Below are positions 1 through 8,170 of a stretch of 13,381 nucleotides of DNA, in pieces; within the stretch, counting starts at the first letter, position 1; each line of letters opens with the position of its first letter. The stretch comes from JALHSW01 sp038321755. Lineage in GTDB: Bacteria > Actinomycetota > Acidimicrobiia > IMCC26256 > PALSA-555. The notes under the pieces were generated by a model that was given only the letters and a program-made list of their open reading frames with translations, was not told where the DNA came from and ran no database searches. Position numbers and translations under genes: made by a program. The stretch is taken from contig JBBQFJ010000101.1 of NCBI GenBank assembly GCA_038321755.1, positions 1 through 13,381 of the forward strand, given 5' to 3'.

Positions 1-2508
<2,508 letters not shown>

Positions 2509-2525
2509 GACGAGAGTCGATCCTA
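2509..2525 (-). promoter_or_regulatory. Candidate secA promoter -10 with very short leader
   Basis: On the minus strand TAGGAT (2525 to 2520) matches the actinobacterial TANNNT -10 pattern and ends 11 nt before the secA ATG. A start site about 7 nt downstream would leave a leader of roughly 4 nt, which fits the absence of a ribosome binding site. No convincing -35 hexamer is seen 16-18 nt upstream. The 65-nt divergent gap to the DUF2079 gene must hold both promoters. Confidence 0.45.
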
Positions 2526-2573
2526 CCGGCGAGGACCGCACTGCCCTGCGGCGGGGGCGTACGGAGCAACCAG

Positions 2574-4088
2574 GTGCCGGTCTGCGAGCATGGACCGGTG
2601 ACGGCGGACGCTCCGGCCCTCCAGCGGCTCAGGGCTCGAGTGCTCGCGGCCCACCCGGCGGCCTTCGCGCTCCTGGCGCTCATCACGCTGTGGATCGCGA
2701 CGTTCAGCATCCTCGTGGTCCAGCGCCAGAACCGCTTCTGGTCGGTCGACTTCGACATGGGGATCTACGACCAGGCGGTGTGGCTCCTCGCGCACGGGCG
2801 ACAGTTCATCACCGTGCGCGGTCTGCCCGTGTTCGGCCATCACGGCACGTTCTCGCTGCTCCTCTTCGCCCCGGCCTCCTGGCTCGGTGCCGGCCCCAAC
2901 TTCCTGAACGTGTTCCAGGTCGCGACGCTGGCCCTGGGGGCCGTCCCCGCCTACCTGCTCGCGCGCGAGCGCCGACTGCACGCGTGGGCGGCCGCGGCGC
3001 TCGGTGCGGCCTTCCTCCTGCACCCGTCGTTGCAGTTCCTGTCGTGGGAGCTGTTCCACCCCGAGACGATCGCGCTCACCCCGCTGCTCGCGGCATACCT
3101 CTGCTCCGTCCGACGCTCATGGCGATGGTTCGCGTTCTGGATCGTCGTCGCGATCTCGTGCAAGGAGGACGTCGCGCTCGCGGTGATCATGATCGGTCTC
3201 GTCATCGCGTTCCGTCCCAGTCGGCGCGCCGGCGAGCGCCGCATCGCGCTGATCACGATCGGGCTGGCCGCCGTGTGGTTCGTCCTCGTGACCCAGGTGA
3301 TGCTGCCGCTGGTCGCGGGCCACCCTGCCCACTACGAGGGGCTCTACCAGGGAGTCGGCGGGTCGCCCGGTGGCATCCTCGACACCGCGCTGCACGACCC
3401 CGGCAACCTCACCAGTCGGCTCACCTCATCCGAGACGGGCAGCTTCGCCTGGAAGCTGCTCGCGCCGTTCGGGCTCACGAGCCTCCTCTCGCCCGGCGTG
3501 CTCTCGATCGCCGCGCCGCAGTTCATCCTCGACGCGCTGAGCGACGCATCCTGGACGCGCGCGATCACCTACCACTACGCCGTGTTGCCGCTCGTCGGCG
3601 TGACGCTCGCGATGGTCGAGAGCGTGGCCTGGCTCGTGAAGCGGATCGGCGGCGTCGCCCGCTGGCTGGTGCCCGCGATCGTCCTGGTCTGTGCGCTCGC
3701 CACGACCGTCGCCTGGGGCCCGTCACCGATCGGCGCGGAGTACAACCGGGGGTGGTGGCCACCGGCGACCGACACGCGCCTCGATGCGAAGCAGGCGGCC
3801 GTCGACGCCATCCCGTCCGGCGCGTCCGTCAGCGCCGGCTACACGATCGTTCCGCACGTGAGTCGGCGCCCGGAGGTCTACACGTTCCCGAACCCGTGGC
3901 GCGCGTCGAACTGGGGATACCGCGACGAGGAGACCCGGGACCCGCGCCGCGTCGACTGGATCGCCGTCGACCGTCAGGCGATGGGCATCGAGGACAAGGC
4001 GCTGCTCGACTCGATCCTCGCGAACGGGAACTTCGAGGTCGTGTTCAGGCGTGACGATGTGATCGTCGCGCATCGTGTGCGCGGCTGA
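2574..4088 (+). CDS. DUF2079 family polytopic membrane protein
   Basis: This 504-residue integral membrane protein resembles the DUF2079 family, which looks distantly like GT-C glycosyltransferases; no reaction is established that I know of. A short hydrophilic N-terminus is followed by a membrane segment at about 29-50. Next comes the family signature FDMGIYDQAVWLLAHG (about 60-75) and FGHHGTFSLLLFAP (about 87-100), with acidic residues and histidines placed as in a GT-C first extracytoplasmic loop. Many further hydrophobic segments follow, with a CKEDV motif (about 196-200) that recurs in the family. The last ~130 residues are soluble. The GTG start at 2574 is chosen because GGAG (2563-2566) lies 7 nt upstream; an in-frame GTG at 2598 has no such site. 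It is the only complete plus-strand gene here, divergent from secA, and its last 44 nt overlap the end of hpf on the other strand. It may act in envelope glycan assembly, by inference only. Confidence 0.85.
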   Translation: MPVCEHGPVTADAPALQRLRARVLAAHPAAFALLALITLWIATFSILVVQRQNRFWSVDFDMGIYDQAVWLLAHGRQFITVRGLPVFGHHGTFSLLLFAPASWLGAGPNFLNVFQVATLALGAVPAYLLARERRLHAWAAAALGAAFLLHPSLQFLSWELFHPETIALTPLLAAYLCSVRRSWRWFAFWIVVAISCKEDVALAVIMIGLVIAFRPSRRAGERRIALITIGLAAVWFVLVTQVMLPLVAGHPAHYEGLYQGVGGSPGGILDTALHDPGNLTSRLTSSETGSFAWKLLAPFGLTSLLSPGVLSIAAPQFILDALSDASWTRAITYHYAVLPLVGVTLAMVESVAWLVKRIGGVARWLVPAIVLVCALATTVAWGPSPIGAEYNRGWWPPATDTRLDAKQAAVDAIPSGASVSAGYTIVPHVSRRPEVYTFPNPWRASNWGYRDEETRDPRRVDWIAVDRQAMGIEDKALLDSILANGNFEVVFRRDDVIVAHRVRG

Positions 4089-4380
4089 CTCGACGATCCT
4101 TCCGTCGCTCGACCTGATGACGCAGCTTGTCGAGCGCGAGGTCGAGTGCGACCTCGGGCTTCGGTCCGACCGCTCGCGCGGTGACCGTGCCGTGGCGCAA
4201 GTGGAGGATCAGCGCACACCGCGTGTGATCTGCGATGCGCGGATTTCGCTGATCCGCGAAATCGACCTCAGCCCGATCCGCATCCCTGGCCAGGCGCTCC
4301 AGCCGAGCAAGCTTTCGTCGGGCCATCGCTCGCAGGCTCGGCGTGAGCTCGACGTGGTGACTCCGCACGATCACGTCCAT
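4045..4380 (-). CDS. hpf: Short-form ribosome hibernation promoting factor / ribosome-associated inhibitor A family
   Basis: This 111-residue protein begins MDVIVRSHHVELTPSLRAMA and has the beta-alpha-beta-beta-beta-alpha fold pattern of the S30AE family. Family features include the N-terminal strand, the helix KLARLERL, and the closing helix ALDLALDKLRHQVERRKDRR. Family members bind the decoding centre of the 30S subunit and silence ribosomes in stationary phase or stress. Actinobacterial homologues are usually long forms of around 200-250 residues with a C-terminal dimerisation domain. Here the protein stops after a basic Arg/His-rich tail, so that domain is absent. ATG at 4380 is preferred over the upstream ATG at 4449 because the family sequence starts there and GGGGGAG (4392 to 4386) lies 5 nt upstream. 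It follows comF by 22 nt and is probably co-transcribed. Its final 14 codons overlap the DUF2079 gene on the opposite strand. Confidence 0.88.
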   Translation of the reverse strand: MDVIVRSHHVELTPSLRAMARRKLARLERLARDADRAEVDFADQRNPRIADHTRCALILHLRHGTVTARAVGPKPEVALDLALDKLRHQVERRKDRRVSRAHDARRSHRHA

Positions 4381-4402
4381 GCGCGCTCCCCCACTCTCGT
4401 CG

Positions 4403-5074
4403 TCAGACTCGTGGTGGTCTCGCGCGGAGCATACGACCGGAATCGTCACCCCGCTCCCGGATGGTGCGGCCCGGAAGGCGGGATGCTGGAGGCGGGGTGC
4501 GGGCCGCGGTGAGGGCCACGACCCGGCCCGCGCCGGCCGCCCGGTGGGCCGATGCCGCGGCGGCGAGCGTGGCGCCGGTGGTGGCGACGTCGTCGACCAC
4601 CAGGACGGACTCGAACGCCAGCGCCCGGGCGCTGAATCGGGGCCCGACTCGTCGCTCCCCCGCGGGCAGCCCGGTCTGGGGCGGCCCCGGAGCCCGGATC
4701 AGGAGCGAGCGGACCGGCCGACCGATGCGCCGAGCCACCCGCCGGGCCAACAGCTCGGCGTGGTCGAAGCCGCGGTCCCGGCGGCGGCCCGGGGCGGTGG
4801 GGGCCCAGGTGACCACGACGGGCACCGGGGGCAGGACCATGGTCGCCATCGCCTCGGCGAGCCACCGAGTCGCTGCGTGGGCTCGTCGGTACTTCACCCG
4901 CGCGACCAGCTCACGCGCGACGCCTTCGTAGGCGAACGGCGCACCCCACTGGTCGACGCCAGCCGGTGGCGCCGCCTCGGGCGCCGGCCGCAGCGTCTCG
5001 GCGCACGACGAGCACACCGGTTCCGCGGGACGTCCGCATCCCGGACACTCGAGGGGCAACACCGCCGCGAACAT
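4403..5074 (-). CDS. comF: ComF family phosphoribosyltransferase-like protein
   Basis: This 223-residue protein has the ComF layout. The N-terminal zinc-binding cysteines are CPGC (10-13) and CSSC (21-24). A central segment contains YEGVARELVARVKYRR, and the C-terminal type I phosphoribosyltransferase motif is VLVVDDVATTGATL, with the paired aspartates that bind ribose-phosphate and magnesium. In naturally competent bacteria ComF helps single-stranded DNA uptake; in most actinobacteria the homologue has no proven role, so a competence function should not be assumed. The conserved GFDHAELLAR segment is also present. ATG at 5074 gives the expected cysteine spacing. There is no Shine-Dalgarno, but TAGCGT sits 7 nt upstream, suggesting leaderless translation. 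The pairing with hpf 22 nt downstream mirrors the secA1-linked pair in mycobacteria. Confidence 0.9.
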   Translation of the reverse strand: MFAAVLPLECPGCGRPAEPVCSSCAETLRPAPEAAPPAGVDQWGAPFAYEGVARELVARVKYRRAHAATRWLAEAMATMVLPPVPVVVTWAPTAPGRRRDRGFDHAELLARRVARRIGRPVRSLLIRAPGPPQTGLPAGERRVGPRFSARALAFESVLVVDDVATTGATLAAAASAHRAAGAGRVVALTAARTPPPASRLPGRTIRERGDDSGRMLRARPPRV

Positions 5075-5087
5075 GCCGCAGACGCTA
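5075..5087 (-). promoter_or_regulatory. Candidate leaderless promoter -10 for comF-hpf
   Basis: On the minus strand TAGCGT (5087 to 5082) fits TANNNT and is followed by 7 nt and then the comF ATG, so transcription could begin at the A of the start codon. No clear -35 is visible. The spacing and the lack of a ribosome binding site support each other, but the motif is short. Confidence 0.4.
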
Positions 5088-5136
5088 CGACCGGGGTGCG
5101 ACGCTCACTCCGGCCGACGTGTGCACCGCACCCACC

Positions 5137-5189
5137 GGGTTCTTGGCACGCTGAGCAACAACGGTTGTCGGTCAGCGTGCCAAGAAGCC
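5137..5189. terminator. 53-bp near-perfect palindrome, likely U-less terminator of sahH
   Basis: TTCTTGGCACGCTGA (5140-5154) is matched exactly by its reverse complement TCAGCGTGCCAAGAA (5172-5186). Symmetry continues inward (ACAAC 5158-5162 with GTTGT 5164-5168) and outward (GG 5137-5138 with CC 5188-5189). In all, 23 of 26 position pairs are complementary around a centre at 5163. It begins 35 nt past the sahH stop codon and lies about 60 nt before the comF start. RNA from either strand would form a 15-bp stem. Neither side has a run of T, so it is not a classical intrinsic terminator, although U-less hairpin terminators have been proposed in actinobacteria. It could also be a processing site or a protein-binding palindrome. 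Confidence 0.6.
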
Positions 5190-5224
5190 CACGGCGGTAC
5201 TGGGTGCCGCAGAGCTGATGGTGC

Positions 5225-6685
5225 TCAGTAGCGGTAGTGCTCGGGCTTGTAGGGACCTCCGACCGGGATGCCCAGGTAGCTGGCCTGATCCTCGGTGAGG
5301 GTCGTCAGCTTCACGCCGAGCTTCTCGAGGTGCAGACGGGCGACTTCCTCGTCGAGGTGCTTCGGCAGCGTGTACACCTTGCGCTCGTAGAAGTCGGGGT
5401 GCGTGAAGAGCTCCACCTGCGCGATCACCTGGTTCGTGAAGCTGTTCGACATCACGAAGCTCGGGTGACCGGTCGCGCAGCCGAGGTTCAGCAGCCGCCC
5501 TTCCGCCAGCACGATGATCGAGTGCCCCGGCTTGCCACCGCTCTCGGGGAACACCCACTCGTCGACCTGCGGCTTGATGGTGATGCGCTCGACGCCCTTG
5601 ACCGCCGCGAGCCCGGCCATGTCGATCTCGTTGTCGAAGTGACCGATGTTCCCGACGATCGCGTTGTGCTTCATCCGCGACATGTGGTCGGCCGTGATGA
5701 TGTTCTTGTTCCCGGTCGTGGTGACGAACAGGTCCGCGGTGTCGATGACATCTTCGAGCGTCGTGACCTGGTAGCCCTCCATCGCCGCCTGCAACGCGCA
5801 GATCGGGTCGATCTCGGTGACGACGACTCGAGCGCCCTGGCCGCGCAGTGACTGCGCGCAGCCCTTGCCGACGTCGCCGTAGCCGCACACGACAGTGACC
5901 TTGCCCGCGAGCATCACGTCGGTCGCCCGGCAGATCCCGTCGACGAGCGAGTGCCGACAGCCGTAGAGGTTGTCGAACTTCGACTTCGTCACCGAGTCGT
6001 TCACGTTGATCGCCGGGAACAGCAGCGAGCCCGCTTCGTACATCTGGTACAGGCGGTGCACACCGGTCGTGGTCTCTTCGGTGACGCCCTTGATGCCCTC
6101 GGCGATGCGGTGCCAGACGCGATCGTCTTCGCTGTAGATGCGCTTGAGAAGTCCGAGAACGACCGTCCACTCCTCGGAGTCATCTGCGGTCGGGTCGGGC
6201 ACGACGCCGGCGCGCTCGTACTCGACGCCCTTGTGCACGACCAGCGTGGCGTCGCCACCGTCGTCGAGGATCATGTTCGGGCCGCCACCATCGGGCCAGC
6301 GGAGCGCCTGCTCGGTGCACCACCAGTACTCCTCGAGCGTCTCGCCCTTCCACGCGAAGACCGGGACACCGGTGGCGGCGATCGCCGCGGCCGCGTGGTC
6401 CTGCGTCGAGAAGATGTTGCAGGACACCCAGCGGACCTCGGCGCCGAGCGCGGTGAGCGTCTCGATGAGGACCGCCGTCTGCACGGTCATGTGCAGGGAG
6501 CCGGTGATGCGGGCGCCGGCGAGCGGCTGCGAGGCCGCGTGGCGCTCACGCATCGCCATCAGGCCTGGCATCTCGTGCTCGGCGAGCTCGATCTCCTTGC
6601 GACCGAAGTCGGCCAAGGTGAGGTCGGCGACCTTGAAGTCGGCCTTCCCGTCGGAACGGGTCGAAGGTTCAGTCGTCTTGGTCAT
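5225..6685 (-). CDS. sahH: S-adenosyl-L-homocysteine hydrolase (adenosylhomocysteinase)
   Basis: SahH reversibly splits S-adenosylhomocysteine into adenosine and homocysteine, relieving product inhibition of methyltransferases and feeding the methionine cycle; it acts in the cytosol with bound NAD. The 486-residue protein shows ARITGSLHMTVQTAVL (58-73), SCNIFSTQDHAAAA (88-101), the catalytic NDSVTKSKFDN (229-239), the Rossmann motif GYGDVGKG (268-275), VGNIGHFDNEID, and the C-terminal KPEHYRY that completes the neighbour's cofactor site in the tetramer. An insertion at about 155-195 (EEWTVVLGLLKRI region) is typical of actinobacterial and other long-form enzymes. ATG at 6685 is chosen over upstream 6721 because AGGAG (6697 to 6693) lies 7 nt before it and family similarity starts soon after. 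The gene has a 172-nt upstream gap containing a -10 element, a 19-bp tandem repeat and a foldable leader, so it is probably transcribed separately from the isomerase gene upstream. Confidence 0.98.
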   Translation of the reverse strand: MTKTTEPSTRSDGKADFKVADLTLADFGRKEIELAEHEMPGLMAMRERHAASQPLAGARITGSLHMTVQTAVLIETLTALGAEVRWVSCNIFSTQDHAAAAIAATGVPVFAWKGETLEEYWWCTEQALRWPDGGGPNMILDDGGDATLVVHKGVEYERAGVVPDPTADDSEEWTVVLGLLKRIYSEDDRVWHRIAEGIKGVTEETTTGVHRLYQMYEAGSLLFPAINVNDSVTKSKFDNLYGCRHSLVDGICRATDVMLAGKVTVVCGYGDVGKGCAQSLRGQGARVVVTEIDPICALQAAMEGYQVTTLEDVIDTADLFVTTTGNKNIITADHMSRMKHNAIVGNIGHFDNEIDMAGLAAVKGVERITIKPQVDEWVFPESGGKPGHSIIVLAEGRLLNLGCATGHPSFVMSNSFTNQVIAQVELFTHPDFYERKVYTLPKHLDEEVARLHLEKLGVKLTTLTEDQASYLGIPVGGPYKPEHYRY

Positions 6686-6690
6686 GGATG

Positions 6691-6780
6691 GACTCCTGTG
6701 GTCGAGCGCGGCAGATGCCACGCGTCCTACGAGGAGTCGGCCCGGATCACCGGGTCACAGCCCAACATGCGGGGCCCGAC
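6691..6780 (-). promoter_or_regulatory. Structured sahH leader with anti-Shine-Dalgarno
   Basis: In the sense (minus) strand, GACTCCT (6738 to 6732) is exactly complementary to AGGAGTC (6697 to 6691), which contains the sahH ribosome binding site. The loop between them holds a second stem, GCGTGGC/GCCGCGC around ATCT. Just upstream is a 5-bp hairpin, CCCGG-TGAT-CCGGG (6754 to 6741). A competing pairing is possible between GTCGGGCC (6780 to 6773) and GGCCGAC (6742 to 6736), which would take three bases from the anti-Shine-Dalgarno. This is the layout expected of a translational switch. I do not recognise a known riboswitch class, and GC-rich RNA folds readily, so the regulatory role is inferred. 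Confidence 0.4.
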
Positions 6781-6789
6781 CGAGCACCC

Positions 6790-6795
6790 AGCATA
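6790..6795 (-). promoter_or_regulatory. Candidate sahH promoter -10 (TATGCT)
   Basis: TATGCT on the minus strand matches TANNNT and is the best -10 candidate in the gap between the isomerase gene and sahH. Transcription would start near 6783, giving a leader of roughly 98 nt that includes the anti-Shine-Dalgarno structure. No good -35 is seen; a 19-bp tandem repeat lies 13 bp upstream where an activator or repressor could bind. Confidence 0.45.
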
Positions 6796-6807
6796 CCGCT
6801 GCTCGTC

Positions 6808-6847
6808 CGTGACCCCGGAAGCAGGACGTGACCCCGGAAGCAGGACG
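6808..6847. repeat. Tandem 19-bp repeat upstream of sahH
   Basis: The unit CGTGACCCCGGAAGCAGGA occurs twice head to tail (6808-6826 and 6827-6845), and the repeat continues 2 more bases, giving about 2.1 perfect copies. It lies between the isomerase stop codon (11 bp away) and the candidate sahH -10. It may be a recent slippage duplication or a pair of binding sites in helical register at slightly under two turns. Confidence 0.85.
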
Positions 6848-6857
6848 CGGCGCCGGA

Positions 6858-7904
6858 TCAGGTCTGGATCGGGCCGAGCTTCGCCTTGAGCTGGGCGATC
6901 GCGTCGATCGGGCCGGGGTCGACGTCGTTGGCGAGCGCGAGGTAGCAGCTCGTCCACGTCCCGAGGTACATGAGGTCGAGGAGCTGGGCGAGACGGCCGT
7001 CACCGTCCGCCTCGACGTCGAGCACCTGCACGAAGACCTCTTCGATCATCTCGCGCGAGAACACGATCTGCTCTGCCAGCCGCGGATGCTCGAAGCCGTG
7101 ACGGAGCTGCACGAGGCTGAACACCTGTCGGGTCACGTCGCCCTGCTGACCCCACCCGCAGATCTCCGCGTGGTTGAGCTCGGGATACGCGCCCCAGAAC
7201 GCAGGGGCCTTGGCGGTCTCGTTCACGTCGTTCTTGAACCGACGCGCGGCCACGGCACCGAGGGCGCCTCCGCCGTAGACGACCGGGATCGTGCGGCCGA
7301 TCTTGCGCGCGAGCTCCCTCGCCGGGTTCTTGGTCCCCTCGACCGCAGGCCGGCACTGGTCGCGTCGGCGCGACAGCTGCTCCTGGGCCTTGACGAGCGA
7401 CGCGTGCGCCTCGGGGTAGATCCCGAGACGGAACACCGTCACCAACAGCGGTGCGAGCAGCGCGCCGAGCGCGCCGCGTGGCATCAGGCCCGACGGACAC
7501 GGGACTCGAACCGCCCGATGCTCGGCCGCGAGCTCGTCGAGCGCACCGCCGCACGTGACCGCGACGACCGGCGCGCCCGCCTCGAAGGCACCGCGCGTCA
7601 TCGACACCGTCTCCTCGGTGTTGCCGGAGTACGAGAGCGCGAACACGAGTGTGCGCGGACCGATGAACGCCGGAGTGCGGTACTGCTTCAGGACGCTGAC
7701 CGGGACCGGCAACGAGCTCGCGACGGCCTGGAGGACGTCGCCGGCCATCCCCGAGCCACCCATCCCGAGGACCGCGATCGAGTCGATGTCCTCACCCTTG
7801 GGCAGGGACGACAGGTCGATCTCGGCCGCCGCCTCGTGCGCGACCTCGAGCTGCTCGGGCAGCCCGGCGACCGCATCGAGGAAGCCCAGCGAGTCGAGCG
7901 CCAT
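6858..7904 (-). CDS. Bifunctional phosphoglucose/phosphomannose isomerase (SIS domain)
   Basis: This family interconverts fructose-6-phosphate with glucose-6-phosphate and with mannose-6-phosphate. The 348-residue protein has two SIS (sugar isomerase) lobes. The first contains GMGGSGMAGD (47-56) and the phosphate-binding SYSGNTEET (91-99). The second contains VVYGGGALGAVAARRFKNDVNET (208-230) and PELNHAEICGW (241-251), where the catalytic glutamate and histidine of this family are expected. The C-terminus matches the bact-PGI_C region. ATG at 7904 is chosen because the residues coded upstream in the same frame overlap the Trm112 gene and have no family character. The gene starts 7 nt after the Trm112 stop with only a weak GAGG upstream, so translational coupling is likely. 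With the mutase two genes upstream it gives a route from fructose-6-phosphate to mannose-1-phosphate. Actinobacterial homologues next to manA/pmmA may have lost one or both activities; a regulatory role is the alternative. Confidence 0.85.
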   Translation of the reverse strand: MALDSLGFLDAVAGLPEQLEVAHEAAAEIDLSSLPKGEDIDSIAVLGMGGSGMAGDVLQAVASSLPVPVSVLKQYRTPAFIGPRTLVFALSYSGNTEETVSMTRGAFEAGAPVVAVTCGGALDELAAEHRAVRVPCPSGLMPRGALGALLAPLLVTVFRLGIYPEAHASLVKAQEQLSRRRDQCRPAVEGTKNPARELARKIGRTIPVVYGGGALGAVAARRFKNDVNETAKAPAFWGAYPELNHAEICGWGQQGDVTRQVFSLVQLRHGFEHPRLAEQIVFSREMIEEVFVQVLDVEADGDGRLAQLLDLMYLGTWTSCYLALANDVDPGPIDAIAQLKAKLGPIQT

Positions 7905-7911
7905 GGTGCGC

Positions 7912-8148
7912 TCAGGCCTCGAAGGTAGGAGCGATGCCGTCCGCCTTCGCCTTCGCGACGAGCCGCTTGTCCTCGGCGTCGTCGACCGCCTCGGCCTCGT
8001 CGATGAGCATGATCGGGATGTCGTCACGCACCGCGTAGCGGCGCTTCAGCCGCGGGTTGTACAGCGACGACTCGTCCTCGAAGTAGAGCAGCGGACCCTT
8101 GTCCTCGGGACACGCGAGGATCTCGAGCAGCTGGGGATCGAGCGACAC
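7912..8148 (-). CDS. Trm112 family protein (UPF0434/YcaR-like)
   Basis: This 78-residue protein starts VSLDPQLLEILACPEDKGPLLYF and contains YNPRLKRRYAVRDDIPIMLIDEA, the signature of bacterial Trm112-like proteins. Eukaryotic and archaeal Trm112 activates several RNA and protein methyltransferases by covering a hydrophobic patch; bacterial partners are largely unknown. Only one cysteine (CPED) of the zinc-ribbon pattern is kept, as in other actinobacterial members I recall, so zinc binding is doubtful. The GTG start at 8148 is chosen because AAGGAG (8160 to 8155) lies 6 nt upstream. It sits between mutase (22 nt) and isomerase (7 nt), so it is certainly in that transcription unit; the reason for the link to sugar-phosphate enzymes is not evident from sequence. 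Confidence 0.9.
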   Translation of the reverse strand: MSLDPQLLEILACPEDKGPLLYFEDESSLYNPRLKRRYAVRDDIPIMLIDEAEAVDDAEDKRLVAKAKADGIAPTFEA

Positions 8149-8170
8149 GGAGCTCTCCTTCTTCGGGTCT

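Noticed and set aside
4381..4449. N-terminal extension of HPF from the ATG at 4449
   Set aside because: The added residues have no family similarity, overlap the end of comF, and the inner ATG has a strong ribosome binding site.
4403..5074. Evidence for a competence system from ComF
   Set aside because: No other com genes are visible and ComF homologues are widespread in bacteria not known to be competent.
5172..6170. 332-codon minus-strand frame within sahH in another phase
   Set aside because: Arg/His/Pro-rich translation typical of an off-frame reading of a GC-rich gene; the in-frame SahH is complete and intact.
6783..6811. Sense-strand GGACGAGCAGCGG...GGTGCTCGG resembling the start of the proteobacterial SAH riboswitch
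   Set aside because: The downstream pseudoknot strand expected for that class is not found, and the same bases contain the best -10 element, which would leave most of the motif untranscribed. A covariance search would settle it.
7905..8027. 41-residue N-terminal extension of the isomerase
   Set aside because: It is Ser/Arg/Thr-rich and is an off-frame reading of the Trm112 gene.
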